This document shows, one piece after another, positions 18,747-26,748 of a stretch of DNA of 64,000 nt. Position 1 is the stretch's first letter. Every line of letters starts with the position of its first letter. Below the pieces are notes generated by a model. That model did not search any database. It was not told the DNA's origin and worked only from the letters and a program-made list of their open reading frames with translations. Origin of the DNA: Pirellulaceae bacterium (GTDB taxonomy: Bacteria; Planctomycetota; Planctomycetia; Pirellulales; Pirellulaceae); contig JAQWSU010000030.1 in NCBI GenBank assembly GCA_029243025.1, positions 310,001 through 374,000 of the forward strand, written 5' to 3'. The position numbers and the translations under genes are program-made.

Positions 18747-19544
18747 TCAGTCGCCGGTCGGGGCTGTCACAAAAGGAAATGCATCGTCGAGATCTGCCTC
18801 CGACAGTTCTACCAAAAATGGGGCGAGTCGCTCGACGATCACCTCCATCAGCTGTTTCCCCTTCTCCGCCGTCGCTTGGTGCGGGTAGGCGGCCCCGGAA
18901 TTGGTGGTCAGCAAGTGCCAGGGTCGCGTGATGGAGACCCAGCCCTCTTGCAACGCTTTAAATCGTAAAGGGGTGGTTCGGCCATCATCCGCATCGAGCG
19001 ATCCATCTGCACTTTTTCGGACGAGATCCGGGAAATAGGCTAATCCGAACGAGGTTTCCATTTCTCCCGCATGGTCCTCGGCATGGTCGAAGATTTTGTC
19101 GTATTCCTCGGCAAGTGCGTGATACCAGTTGCAGAGAAAAAGATGGGCTTCTGTTTTTCCGTAAAGCTGCCGCAGCAGCGGCTTCATCTCGTTGCCTCCG
19201 TGGCTGTTCAGAAGCACGACCTTGCGAATGCCGCTTTTGACAAGTGATTCGACGAGATCTTCGATGACTGCAAACAGTGTTTGGGGATTTAGATTCATCG
19301 CCAAGGGGAATTCACGCAGATTGGTTTCGGTCCCGTAGGGGATTGTGGGCAGAAGGACAACTTTTCCACCTTGCTCATGTGCTGCGCGACAAATGTGCTC
19401 GCCAACGATCCGACCTTCCAGCACATCTGTACCATAAGGCAAATGCAAGTTGTGGGGCTCTGTTGCTCCCAGCGGCAACACGGCCACTTCATACTTCTGC
19501 TGTTTGACGGTTCCGTAAGAGGTTTTCAATAGATTCCACGACAT
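18747..19544 (-). CDS. Creatininase family protein (creatinine amidohydrolase-like)
   Basis: 265 residues from the ATG at 19544, which has GGAG 6 bases upstream; the frame is open to 19631 without homology. Metal ligands typical of the family are readable: Glu29, His34 and Asp40 in GATEPHNLHLPYGTD, NSHGGNE near 113-119, and a late Glu in DHAGEMETS. Family members hydrolyse creatinine or open small cyclic amides, including MftE of mycofactocin maturation and formamide hydrolases in pterin and riboflavin-like pathways. Nothing nearby points to one of these, so the substrate is unknown. The length is as expected. Confidence 0.92.
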   Translation of the reverse strand: MSWNLLKTSYGTVKQQKYEVAVLPLGATEPHNLHLPYGTDVLEGRIVGEHICRAAHEQGGKVVLLPTIPYGTETNLREFPLAMNLNPQTLFAVIEDLVESLVKSGIRKVVLLNSHGGNEMKPLLRQLYGKTEAHLFLCNWYHALAEEYDKIFDHAEDHAGEMETSFGLAYFPDLVRKSADGSLDADDGRTTPLRFKALQEGWVSITRPWHLLTTNSGAAYPHQATAEKGKQLMEVIVERLAPFLVELSEADLDDAFPFVTAPTGD

Positions 19545-19714
19545 GATTGACTCCATCGACGGTAAGTTGCTGCAGGGTCGGTTGCTGCCGATTGAACAGG
19601 GCATTGTCGGGTTTGAGGTAAAGCGGACCAAGAGGGTAGGTCGACTTTTTTCCGAATCGGTATCGGCGGATGAGACGGGTCGTGAGAAGGAAAGCGACCA
19701 TGCTCGTCACAGCA

Positions 19715-21511
19715 TCATTCGGACTTATTTTGCAGCATCTCTTGTAATTGCTGCTGGCCTGCCGGGGTCACCTTGGTTCCCGATAGATCGACTTCGCGGA
19801 GATTTGCGTGGTTGTGCAGATGTCGAATTCCCTCATCGCTGACTTCGGTTCCGGTCAGCCAGAGAATCTTGAGATTGGGGAATTTGGCAATCATGCTGAG
19901 GGCGTCGTCGTTGATGTTGGTGTGCGATAGATCGAGATCTTCCAACTGGAGAGCAGGCGCGAGTCTGGCCACCGTTTCGTTTCCAATTTGAGTCTGTTCA
20001 AGGCTCAACTGAATCAGGGATTCTGCGGTTGGTAAATGAGTTGTTCCCAGGTCGCTGATCTTTGTTCCTTTTAGATCCAGCCAGACGAGCTTTTCGAGTC
20101 GCTCAACTGCTTGGAGGCCTCGGTCGGTGATATGCGTCGATCCGAACGCTAGATTGTGCAATCTGACTGAGGGGTCGAGCATCAATAAGTCGGAGTCGTC
20201 GACGTTGAGGAAGTCATGATATTGTTGGTCGATCTGACTGGGATTGTCGTCTACGAGTTTTGCCAGAGCATTCGCTTTCGTCTCTGGGGCATAGACGCTT
20301 GTGATGTAATCGATGAATGCTGAGCGACGTTGGTCGTCTTTGCCGTTCATGAAAAAGTGGGTGAGTCCGGCGGCTTGGCTGTAGAGCTTACGGATCTGAG
20401 GGTCTTGTTGCAGGTCGATACGTCCCAAGGCTGCGAAGCGATCGAAGGGCACATAAAAACTTTCTCTGAGAAAGCGGTATCGTGCGAATTGCAGGCGATC
20501 TGACTCAATCCCACCCAGTGAAGCCAGGTTGTTTGAATTCTTGAGAGACTCCATGTAGAGGGCGATTCCCTCAACCACCCAGAAGTGTGCTGTTTCGCCA
20601 ACCCGCGATGGAGTGCGTTTTTTTTCTTGGAATAATTGATGGGTTGCTTCGTGACGCCAAGTCGATTGATTGGATTCATCACCAAAGAAAAAGGCGGTAC
20701 GAGACGGGGCGTGATAATAGCCGAGCGTCATCTGAGCGTTGGGCTCTATCGCCTTCACGAATTCCGTATATTGAATCCGATCACGGAAGAGCACGACTTG
20801 GTGCTTGGCTTTACTTCGCAGCGTGAGAGGGCGACCAGTGAGGGCTACTTTGAGCGCAGCAGGACGACTCCAATAGTCAAAAAACAATTGTCGCCAAGCC
20901 GAATTCAGCTCTTCGAGTGTATCGGCCAGCTTCTTACCCGCGGCTTCGCCTCTGTTGGTCGTAATACGAAAATTGGGCGTGTCGATTTGCAGGTAGCTGC
21001 CAGTTTTCCAACCGTATTTGGGATGGGTGCGTTGTCCTGGACGAATGCGGGCCGCTCGGTTTTTCGGCATGTTTAACAGGCGGGTAGCCTCTTTGTGATC
21101 CGGGATGTAACGCAGGACCTCGTGAAGCCATCGGTACGCCTGCCCAGCCTCGTCTGCTTGGATCGAGCGAACGGCGAGTTGAAAAATCTTTTCACCAAAG
21201 ATCTGTTGAACTCTGGCTAATGCCGCATCATCCACCGCAGGTTGATTTGAGTCGTCGCCTGGCGGAATGAATAGATACAGACGCGAAGGATCTGTCGGGA
21301 GCAGTGCCTTGCGACGGTGTTCACGCTGAGTCTCGTTTTGACTCGCTTCAATGAGACTGTGAATTGCCTTGTTGAATTGTTGGTTCAGCCGTTTTCGAGC
21401 CTCGCTGGGCGCTTCATCAGCGTGGGCCGGAATGGCGGGCGCTAAACATGCGCCGATCATCAAGCTGATCATGCCTGTGAGAAACGGATCTTTGACTCGT
21501 GTCGTTGCCAA
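19715..21511 (-). CDS. DUF1570 metallopeptidase-like protein with leucine-rich repeats
   Basis: A 598-residue exported protein with a signal peptide at about 8-31. Residues 170-320 resemble DUF1570, with a zincin-type HEATH motif (His287-Glu288, His291) and a downstream Glu314 in WVVEGIALYMES, the arrangement of a gluzincin active site. Residues about 455-590 form five or so leucine-rich repeats of the type LEKLVWLDLKGTKISDLG, which are common in planctomycete exported proteins and bind partners. A peptidase activity is plausible but unproven. The gene is 170 bases upstream of the creatininase-family gene in the same direction. Confidence 0.88.
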   Translation of the reverse strand: MATTRVKDPFLTGMISLMIGACLAPAIPAHADEAPSEARKRLNQQFNKAIHSLIEASQNETQREHRRKALLPTDPSRLYLFIPPGDDSNQPAVDDAALARVQQIFGEKIFQLAVRSIQADEAGQAYRWLHEVLRYIPDHKEATRLLNMPKNRAARIRPGQRTHPKYGWKTGSYLQIDTPNFRITTNRGEAAGKKLADTLEELNSAWRQLFFDYWSRPAALKVALTGRPLTLRSKAKHQVVLFRDRIQYTEFVKAIEPNAQMTLGYYHAPSRTAFFFGDESNQSTWRHEATHQLFQEKKRTPSRVGETAHFWVVEGIALYMESLKNSNNLASLGGIESDRLQFARYRFLRESFYVPFDRFAALGRIDLQQDPQIRKLYSQAAGLTHFFMNGKDDQRRSAFIDYITSVYAPETKANALAKLVDDNPSQIDQQYHDFLNVDDSDLLMLDPSVRLHNLAFGSTHITDRGLQAVERLEKLVWLDLKGTKISDLGTTHLPTAESLIQLSLEQTQIGNETVARLAPALQLEDLDLSHTNINDDALSMIAKFPNLKILWLTGTEVSDEGIRHLHNHANLREVDLSGTKVTPAGQQQLQEMLQNKSE

Positions 21512-21652
21512 CCAAAGCTCTCCTGCCGTTCCAAGATTGAAACGTCTGCCGTTGCCCCTTATCGCCGTTGCCCCTTACCTCAGTGTACACTGCCCGCACT
21601 GGATTGGGTGGTTGGGTTGCCTTGGTACGAATTGAGATTCACGGGTGAGGAC

Positions 21653-22768
21653 ATGCGAATTCTCGCGATTGAGCCCTATTTTGACGGTAGCCACCGAGCT
21701 TTCCTGGAAGGGTGGCGGGATCATAGTCGTCATGATTGGACGGTGCTTGATCTGCCAGGCTACAAATGGAAATGGCGGATGCGCCACGCGAGCTTGACCC
21801 TGGCGAAGCGTGTTGACCAACATGTGGACGAGGGTTGCGAGTGGGATTTGCTGTTCTGCAGCGACATGTTGAACCTGCCGGAAATGTTGGGCATGTCGAG
21901 GCGACTCCCCCGTGATTTGCCATCGGTTGTCTATTTTCATGAAAACCAGCTCACCTATCCCTCGCGACAGCCTCGTGACTATCAGTACGCCTACTCGAAT
22001 TTCTTGTCCGCTTCACGAGCAGATCGAGTTTGGTTCAACTCAGAATTCCACCGAAATGAATTTCTGGACGCAATTCGTGAATTCTTGCGGAAAATGCCTG
22101 ACTTTCAGCATCTGGAGGCGGTGGATGCGATTCGTCAGAAGTCCGCCGTCCAGAGCCCTGGAATTGGCGTCTGGGACACAAAGTCCCGCCAATTGGGGAC
22201 GGCGCTGAGGATTTTGTGGTGCGCACGTTGGGAACACGATAAGAATCCGGATCAGTTTTTTGAGGCGATTCGTCGGTTAAAAGCCGCTGGGCACCCTTTT
22301 CGACTTGGGGTCATCGGGCCCTCCTATCGGGAGATTCCTGGCTGTTTTGACAAGGCACGGGTTGAGTTTGAGGCTGAGATTGATCACTGGGGCTATCAAT
22401 CCTCTGCATCCGACTACCGGAATGTCCTGGGTTGGGCGGACGTGGTGGTCTCGACCGCAAATCACGAGTTTTTTGGGATGAGCGCCGTCGAAGCGATCTC
22501 AGCAGGTGCTTTGCCATTACTTCCACAACGTCTTGCCTATCCGGAGGTTGTGGGCGCGGACGACCGCGATGTGCAACGCGAACATTTCTATATGGGGGCG
22601 TCGGCAGAGCTTGCGGCGCGCCTCGGGAAATTAGTGGGTCGTCACGAAACGGGGCAACTTTGGTCGGGAACCCGTGAAACGCTCCAGACGCGGATGCAAC
22701 ATTTTGCTTGGTCCGAGCGATCGCTTGAAATGGACAATTCTTTGGCTCAATTAGGAGCGATTGAGTAA
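21653..22768 (+). CDS. Glycosyltransferase, tRNA-queuosine mannosyltransferase-like (DUF3524/GTDC1 family)
   Basis: 371 residues from the ATG at 21653, with GGGTGAGG just upstream. The N-terminal half matches the DUF3524 domain: MRILAIEPYFDGSHRAFLEG at 1-20, DLPGYKWKWRMRHASL near 38-53, FCSDMLNLPEM near 73-83 and VVYFHENQLTYP near 97-108. The C-terminal half is a GT-B/GT4 donor domain with ARWEHDKNPDQFF near 194-206 and the acidic EFFGMSAVEAISAG near 274-287. The animal member, GTDC1, is the enzyme that adds mannose to queuosine in tRNA-Asp. That a bacterial homologue does the same is inference; no queuosine genes are in the window. The gene stands alone on the plus strand. Confidence 0.85.
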   Translation: MRILAIEPYFDGSHRAFLEGWRDHSRHDWTVLDLPGYKWKWRMRHASLTLAKRVDQHVDEGCEWDLLFCSDMLNLPEMLGMSRRLPRDLPSVVYFHENQLTYPSRQPRDYQYAYSNFLSASRADRVWFNSEFHRNEFLDAIREFLRKMPDFQHLEAVDAIRQKSAVQSPGIGVWDTKSRQLGTALRILWCARWEHDKNPDQFFEAIRRLKAAGHPFRLGVIGPSYREIPGCFDKARVEFEAEIDHWGYQSSASDYRNVLGWADVVVSTANHEFFGMSAVEAISAGALPLLPQRLAYPEVVGADDRDVQREHFYMGASAELAARLGKLVGRHETGQLWSGTRETLQTRMQHFAWSERSLEMDNSLAQLGAIE

Positions 22769-22858
22769 GTTCTTCGCAGATCTTTCTCGGGAATCGCTTC
22801 GCTAATTGAAGGCAAACAGGCTATGATCATGGGGTCTTGAAATCTGCGGGGAGGTGCA

Positions 22859-23182
22859 ATGTTTTCGAGTAAGAACTGTGTGGACGGCCAGACGCATTCA
22901 TTTTCGGCGTCAGGCAGCCAGATTATCGAAGCGAAGACGGGCCAAATTCAGCGACCCGACTCGTTCCGTTTGCGGCAAGCGCATTTGTTTGTTTTGGCTG
23001 CCTTGGTAGCCAGCGTGATTTTTGTTCCACAGTTTCTGATGGCATTTTTGATGTTGATTCTCTGTGTCGTTCTGTCCTTGATATGCTTTGTGTTCTTGGT
23101 GCAGATGCCGATGCGATTTTTTGTTAGTCGGCTCAAAAATCGCACCCGAGCCGAGACTAAGGCGGAAGCCCAGTCTCGCTAA
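22859..23182 (+). CDS. Small membrane protein of unknown function
   Basis: A 107-residue protein with a strong ribosome site (GGGGAGG, 5 bases before ATG), which supports it being real. A polar N-terminus (1-40) is followed by two close hydrophobic segments (about 43-60 and 62-86) and a basic C-terminus (RFFVSRLKNRTRAETKAEAQ). No known domain is recognised. The 270 bases after it, up to the FKBP gene, hold only a 13-bp tandem duplication (GAAGCCCTCGATT, 23360-23385). Confidence 0.6.
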   Translation: MFSSKNCVDGQTHSFSASGSQIIEAKTGQIQRPDSFRLRQAHLFVLAALVASVIFVPQFLMAFLMLILCVVLSLICFVFLVQMPMRFFVSRLKNRTRAETKAEAQSR

Positions 23183-23452
23183 AGCGGCTGTTTCCACTCA
23201 ATCGGACTTCCGATTTGTTGCAGATCTTGGCAGCGGATTGAGTCGGGCACTCTCGGTTGTCGTTTTCCGCAACTGTCCGTCTCGGCGGATTCCGTCATTC
23301 GCACTGGGTTTCCTGACAGCGGAGAATGGTGGATAATGTCCAGCTTGTCGGATCTCCGTGAAGCCCTCGATTGAAGCCCTCGATTGAAGCCAGAGTGGTG
23401 ACGTGGTGATCACTTTTGATTTAGATGACACGATTGAGTTAAGGGGATTGTC

Positions 23453-24190
23453 ATGTTGAAGCGACCACGTTTCTGTTTGCTTGTAGGTTTGTTCCAACTG
23501 GCAATGGTCCAGATGTTGATGGCGCAGGCGGCTGAGTTACCTGCCCAATTGCAAACCCCTCAGCAGAAAGCGGGCTATGGGATCGGGATGTCGATCGGCA
23601 CCAATTTTACGCGTGGCGGTTTGGATGCAACAACGATCGATTTGGATGCTGTACTCCTTGGCATCAAGGACGCGTTAGAATCGAAAAAACCGCGACTCGA
23701 GCAGGCGGATATCCAGCAGGCGATGCAGCAAGTGGAGCAGATGGCTCGAAGTAAAGTCGAAGCAAAGATGAAACAGCTCGCCGAGAAGAATCGTGTTGCC
23801 GGTCCACAATTTATGGAACGATATAAAGCAGTTGAGGGAGTCCAATCACTCAAGGATGGAATCCTGTATAAGGTGCTCAAGAGTGGGAATGGACCGACAC
23901 CCAAAGCTACTGATTCGGTAAAGACGCATTATCGCGGTCGGTTGGTCGACGGGACCGAGTTTGACAGTTCTTATAAACGGGGTGAGCCTGCCGTCTTTCC
24001 GGTCGACGGTGTTATCAAGGGGTGGACCGAGGCGTTGACGAACATGAAGGTCGGCGATAAGTGGCAGATTGTGATCCCGTCGGAGATGGCTTATGGGGCA
24101 AAGGGAAGTCCACCAGTCATTGGTCCCGACTCGGTGCTTGTTTTCGAGATTGAATTGCTTGGAATTGAACCGTCACAACCTGGCCAGTAG
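23453..24190 (+). CDS. FKBP-type peptidyl-prolyl cis-trans isomerase, exported
   Basis: 245 residues: a signal peptide (about 1-26), then a helical dimerisation domain of the FkpA/Mip type (about 30-125; YGIGMSIGTNFTRGGLD then long Gln/Glu/Lys-rich helices). A C-terminal FKBP domain follows (about 140-240). The FKBP core is well kept: VKTHYRGRLVDGTEFDSSY, FPVDGVIKGWTEAL and WQIVIPSEMAYG. It helps fold exported proteins by turning Xaa-Pro bonds in the periplasm. The start has AAGGGG a few bases upstream. A strong terminator lies about 100 bases after its stop. Confidence 0.95.
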   Translation: MLKRPRFCLLVGLFQLAMVQMLMAQAAELPAQLQTPQQKAGYGIGMSIGTNFTRGGLDATTIDLDAVLLGIKDALESKKPRLEQADIQQAMQQVEQMARSKVEAKMKQLAEKNRVAGPQFMERYKAVEGVQSLKDGILYKVLKSGNGPTPKATDSVKTHYRGRLVDGTEFDSSYKRGEPAVFPVDGVIKGWTEALTNMKVGDKWQIVIPSEMAYGAKGSPPVIGPDSVLVFEIELLGIEPSQPGQ

Positions 24191-24296
24191 TGAGAGTGCC
24201 GTTGGGATGCTTTGATGCAGGCACTCGCCTGATGGCAGCTGAATCGGTCACTTAGTGCTGGTTGAAGCTGTGATTGAAGGAAGACTCTAGTTTTTT

Positions 24297-24328
24297 AAGG
24301 TCGCCAAGCGAATGGGCGACCTTTTTTT
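24297..24328 (+). terminator. Rho-independent terminator after the FKBP gene
   Basis: A perfect 9-bp stem (AAGGTCGCC paired with GGCGACCTT, 24297-24305 and 24315-24323) with a 9-base loop runs into a T tract. The following 360 bases up to the protease gene hold nothing I can identify. Confidence 0.92.
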
Positions 24329-24692
24329 GTCTTGCGGCGGTCGGACGCATAAAATCTGTCGCCGATGCAGCAGGTATTAGGTTGCGTCGGAAGTGCCGGG
24401 ACGCGCGGTCGATCAAGTTTCGAGCTAGTCAGGTCCAGCCAATCGTTGCAATAGCCAGTCGAGTTGCGATTGTATCGATTAAAAGGCTGTTCCACGGTCT
24501 GAACCGGGGTTGATTTCTTTGACCGAGGTCAATTCGTGACCTATATTCACCTGGGCCGAGAGCACGCCTTTTGCTTTCCCCAACTATGGTTAGAACAAAT
24601 CCTGAAACGGCGCGATTAGCGACCCTCATCGATTTGTCACCCGACTCAGCCTCGCTCCCATTCTTCTTTCGGGCTGTGTGACAAGGACGTGA

Positions 24693-26453
24693 ATGGTTGC
24701 CTCCGCCCCCAACGGTTGGAAGTGGCTGATGATAAGACGGAATCTCTTCAAGCGGGTGCTGCTCAGTAGTCTATTCCTTTCATCTTCAATCTTTGTTCAA
24801 GTCAGTGAAGCGCAACTCGGCTTTTCAGCGTCTGACGCAGTGGCGCCAGACCCGGTTCAAAAAGTGTTGCTCGAAGGCCGACGTCTCGAAAGTGACGAGC
24901 GATGGGGCGAAGCACTGAGTCATTACGAAGAGGCCGTTCGTCGATATCCGCAAAACAACCAACTCAAACAACTTGTTTCGCTGACTCGCATGCGTTTCGA
25001 TCTCGACCGTCGATACGCCGATCAAAGCTACGTTGACGCTCTTCAGCAACTCAGCGAACAACAAGCGATGGATTTGTTTTCGGAAGTTATTCTGAAGATC
25101 CAATCGCACTATGTCAGGTCGCCTGACTGGAACGACTTACTTCGGCGAGGAACGAAAGAATTAGAAATTGCTTTGAAGGACCAAGACTTTGTCAGCGTCA
25201 ACCGAGTGCAGGTTTCGCCGGTAACTCGTGATCAGCTCACGCATCAGATCCAAAATGTTTTAAATGATCGGAGACTGACCGACCGTCAACACGCAGAGGA
25301 AATGGTGCGGTGGATCGCTCGCTACTCGGCACGACAACTTGGTATCTCAAGCACGCCCATTATTCTTGAATACATGTGCGGGGCAACTAACTCATTGGAC
25401 ACGTATTCCACTTACTTGACCGGTGATCAGTTGGACGACGTGTACTCGCAGATCGAAGGAAACTTTGTCGGCTTAGGTGTTGAGCTGAAGGCTGATGAAG
25501 GAGCTTTGCTGATCGCGGGTGTGATCGCAAAAGGACCCGCCGAGTCAGCGGGGATTAAAGCCGGTGATCGTATTGTGGCGGTGGATGGTGTATCCACCCG
25601 AGATCTCTCAACCGATCGTGCCGCGGATCTACTCAAAGGTGAGCAGGGGTCGACGGTTCAGGTGACCGTCGTTTCCCCGGATCTGGCTCCTCGTCTAATC
25701 ACGGTGCGTCGCGATCGGGTTGAAGTTCCGAGCGTTGAGGACGTCAAGATGGCTGATGCGGCCAGCGGGGTTGCCTACTTCCGCATCAGTAGCTTTCAGA
25801 AGACGACCAGTCGCGATGTCGACGCGGCTCTCTGGAAATTACATCGTGACGGAATGAGAAGCTTAATCGTGGATGTGCGTGGCAATCCGGGTGGATTGTT
25901 GACCGAAGCCGTCGAAGTGGCTGATCGATTTGTCGTCGATGGAACCATTGTTGCTACTCACGGGCGAAGTGCACGTGAGAACTACGATTACAAAGCACAT
26001 CGCGTTGGCACGTGGCGAGTTCCTTTGGTGGTGCTGATCGACTCAGATTCGGCGAGTGCCAGTGAAATCTTTGCTGGGGCGATCCGAGATCATCGGCGCG
26101 GAACGGTCGTCGGGATTCGAAGTTATGGAAAAGGATCCGTGCAGGGTATTTTCCCGCTGCGATCGGTCAAAGGTGGCGTTCGGCTGACAACAGCCAAATT
26201 CTTTTCTCCAAGTGGCCAAGCGATTAGTCTTCGCGGAGTCACGCCCGATGTGGTGATTCAGTCGACGGCCAAGCCGGTTGAGGGAGTCGTCGCGGACAAT
26301 GAATCCGAGGATGCTGTGATGAAAGCGGGTGTCAAAGTTGCCCAAAACCTGGTTGTGATGCGAGATCGTGGTTCCCGTCAGGACCAATCCTCCACGCAGC
26401 AAACGCAAGCATCACGCCAACCTCGTCGATTGCCACAAACACTGGGTTGGTAG
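24693..26453 (+). CDS. S41 family C-terminal processing protease with PDZ domain
   Basis: 586 residues. The chosen ATG at 24693 has AAGGA 5 bases upstream; an ATG at 24729 would begin at the signal peptide (MIRRNLFKRVLLSSLFLSSS). A helical N-terminal part contains a short TPR-like stretch (WGEALSHYEEAVRRYPQNNQ, 71-90). The PDZ domain is at about 255-335 (VGLGVELKADEG, SAGIKAGDRIVAVDGV). The catalytic part follows with VDVRGNPGGLL at 393-403, the Ser in SDSASASEIFAGAI (451-464) and the general-base Lys480 in RSYGKGSVQ. It cleaves proteins near their C-termini in the periplasm. A Gln/Arg-rich tail ends the protein. Confidence 0.94.
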   Translation: MVASAPNGWKWLMIRRNLFKRVLLSSLFLSSSIFVQVSEAQLGFSASDAVAPDPVQKVLLEGRRLESDERWGEALSHYEEAVRRYPQNNQLKQLVSLTRMRFDLDRRYADQSYVDALQQLSEQQAMDLFSEVILKIQSHYVRSPDWNDLLRRGTKELEIALKDQDFVSVNRVQVSPVTRDQLTHQIQNVLNDRRLTDRQHAEEMVRWIARYSARQLGISSTPIILEYMCGATNSLDTYSTYLTGDQLDDVYSQIEGNFVGLGVELKADEGALLIAGVIAKGPAESAGIKAGDRIVAVDGVSTRDLSTDRAADLLKGEQGSTVQVTVVSPDLAPRLITVRRDRVEVPSVEDVKMADAASGVAYFRISSFQKTTSRDVDAALWKLHRDGMRSLIVDVRGNPGGLLTEAVEVADRFVVDGTIVATHGRSARENYDYKAHRVGTWRVPLVVLIDSDSASASEIFAGAIRDHRRGTVVGIRSYGKGSVQGIFPLRSVKGGVRLTTAKFFSPSGQAISLRGVTPDVVIQSTAKPVEGVVADNESEDAVMKAGVKVAQNLVVMRDRGSRQDQSSTQQTQASRQPRRLPQTLGW

Positions 26454-26748
26454 GCGTTTTCTCGCCTGAGCCATGCATGGCAGGCCGCTGAGTGCGTTTC
26501 TTCTCTGGATTCCAAGGGTGTTCTCGTTATCTTTCCTTGCGGATATCGCCTTGGATCGGGCTGTCCGTACCGCTACCATAGAGCAGTCAGTGTAAAGACG
26601 GCTCGATCTCCTAGGCTGTAACCAGGGGTGCGGCTGGTCGAAAGGGCAATGATCCGGCGAACGCTTGGCAGGGATCGAACCTCACACGCAAAATGAGGCA
26701 TAGGTCCCTTCGCTTACCGCCACCGTGTTTTTCCGCTCTCGAAAATCC
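26454..26748. other. Intergenic region before the MMPL gene, nothing certain
   Basis: About 295 bases. The only structures seen are a 12-base palindrome, GCCATGCATGGC at 26470-26481, and a T-arm-like phrase near 26670 that does not fold into a tRNA. No promoter or terminator stands out. Confidence 0.5.

Noticed and set aside
26650-26720. T-arm-like phrase (GGTTCGATCC on the minus strand) suggesting a tRNA or tmRNA
   Set aside because: Only about three base pairs of the T stem form, and no acceptor, anticodon arm or tag peptide can be found around it.
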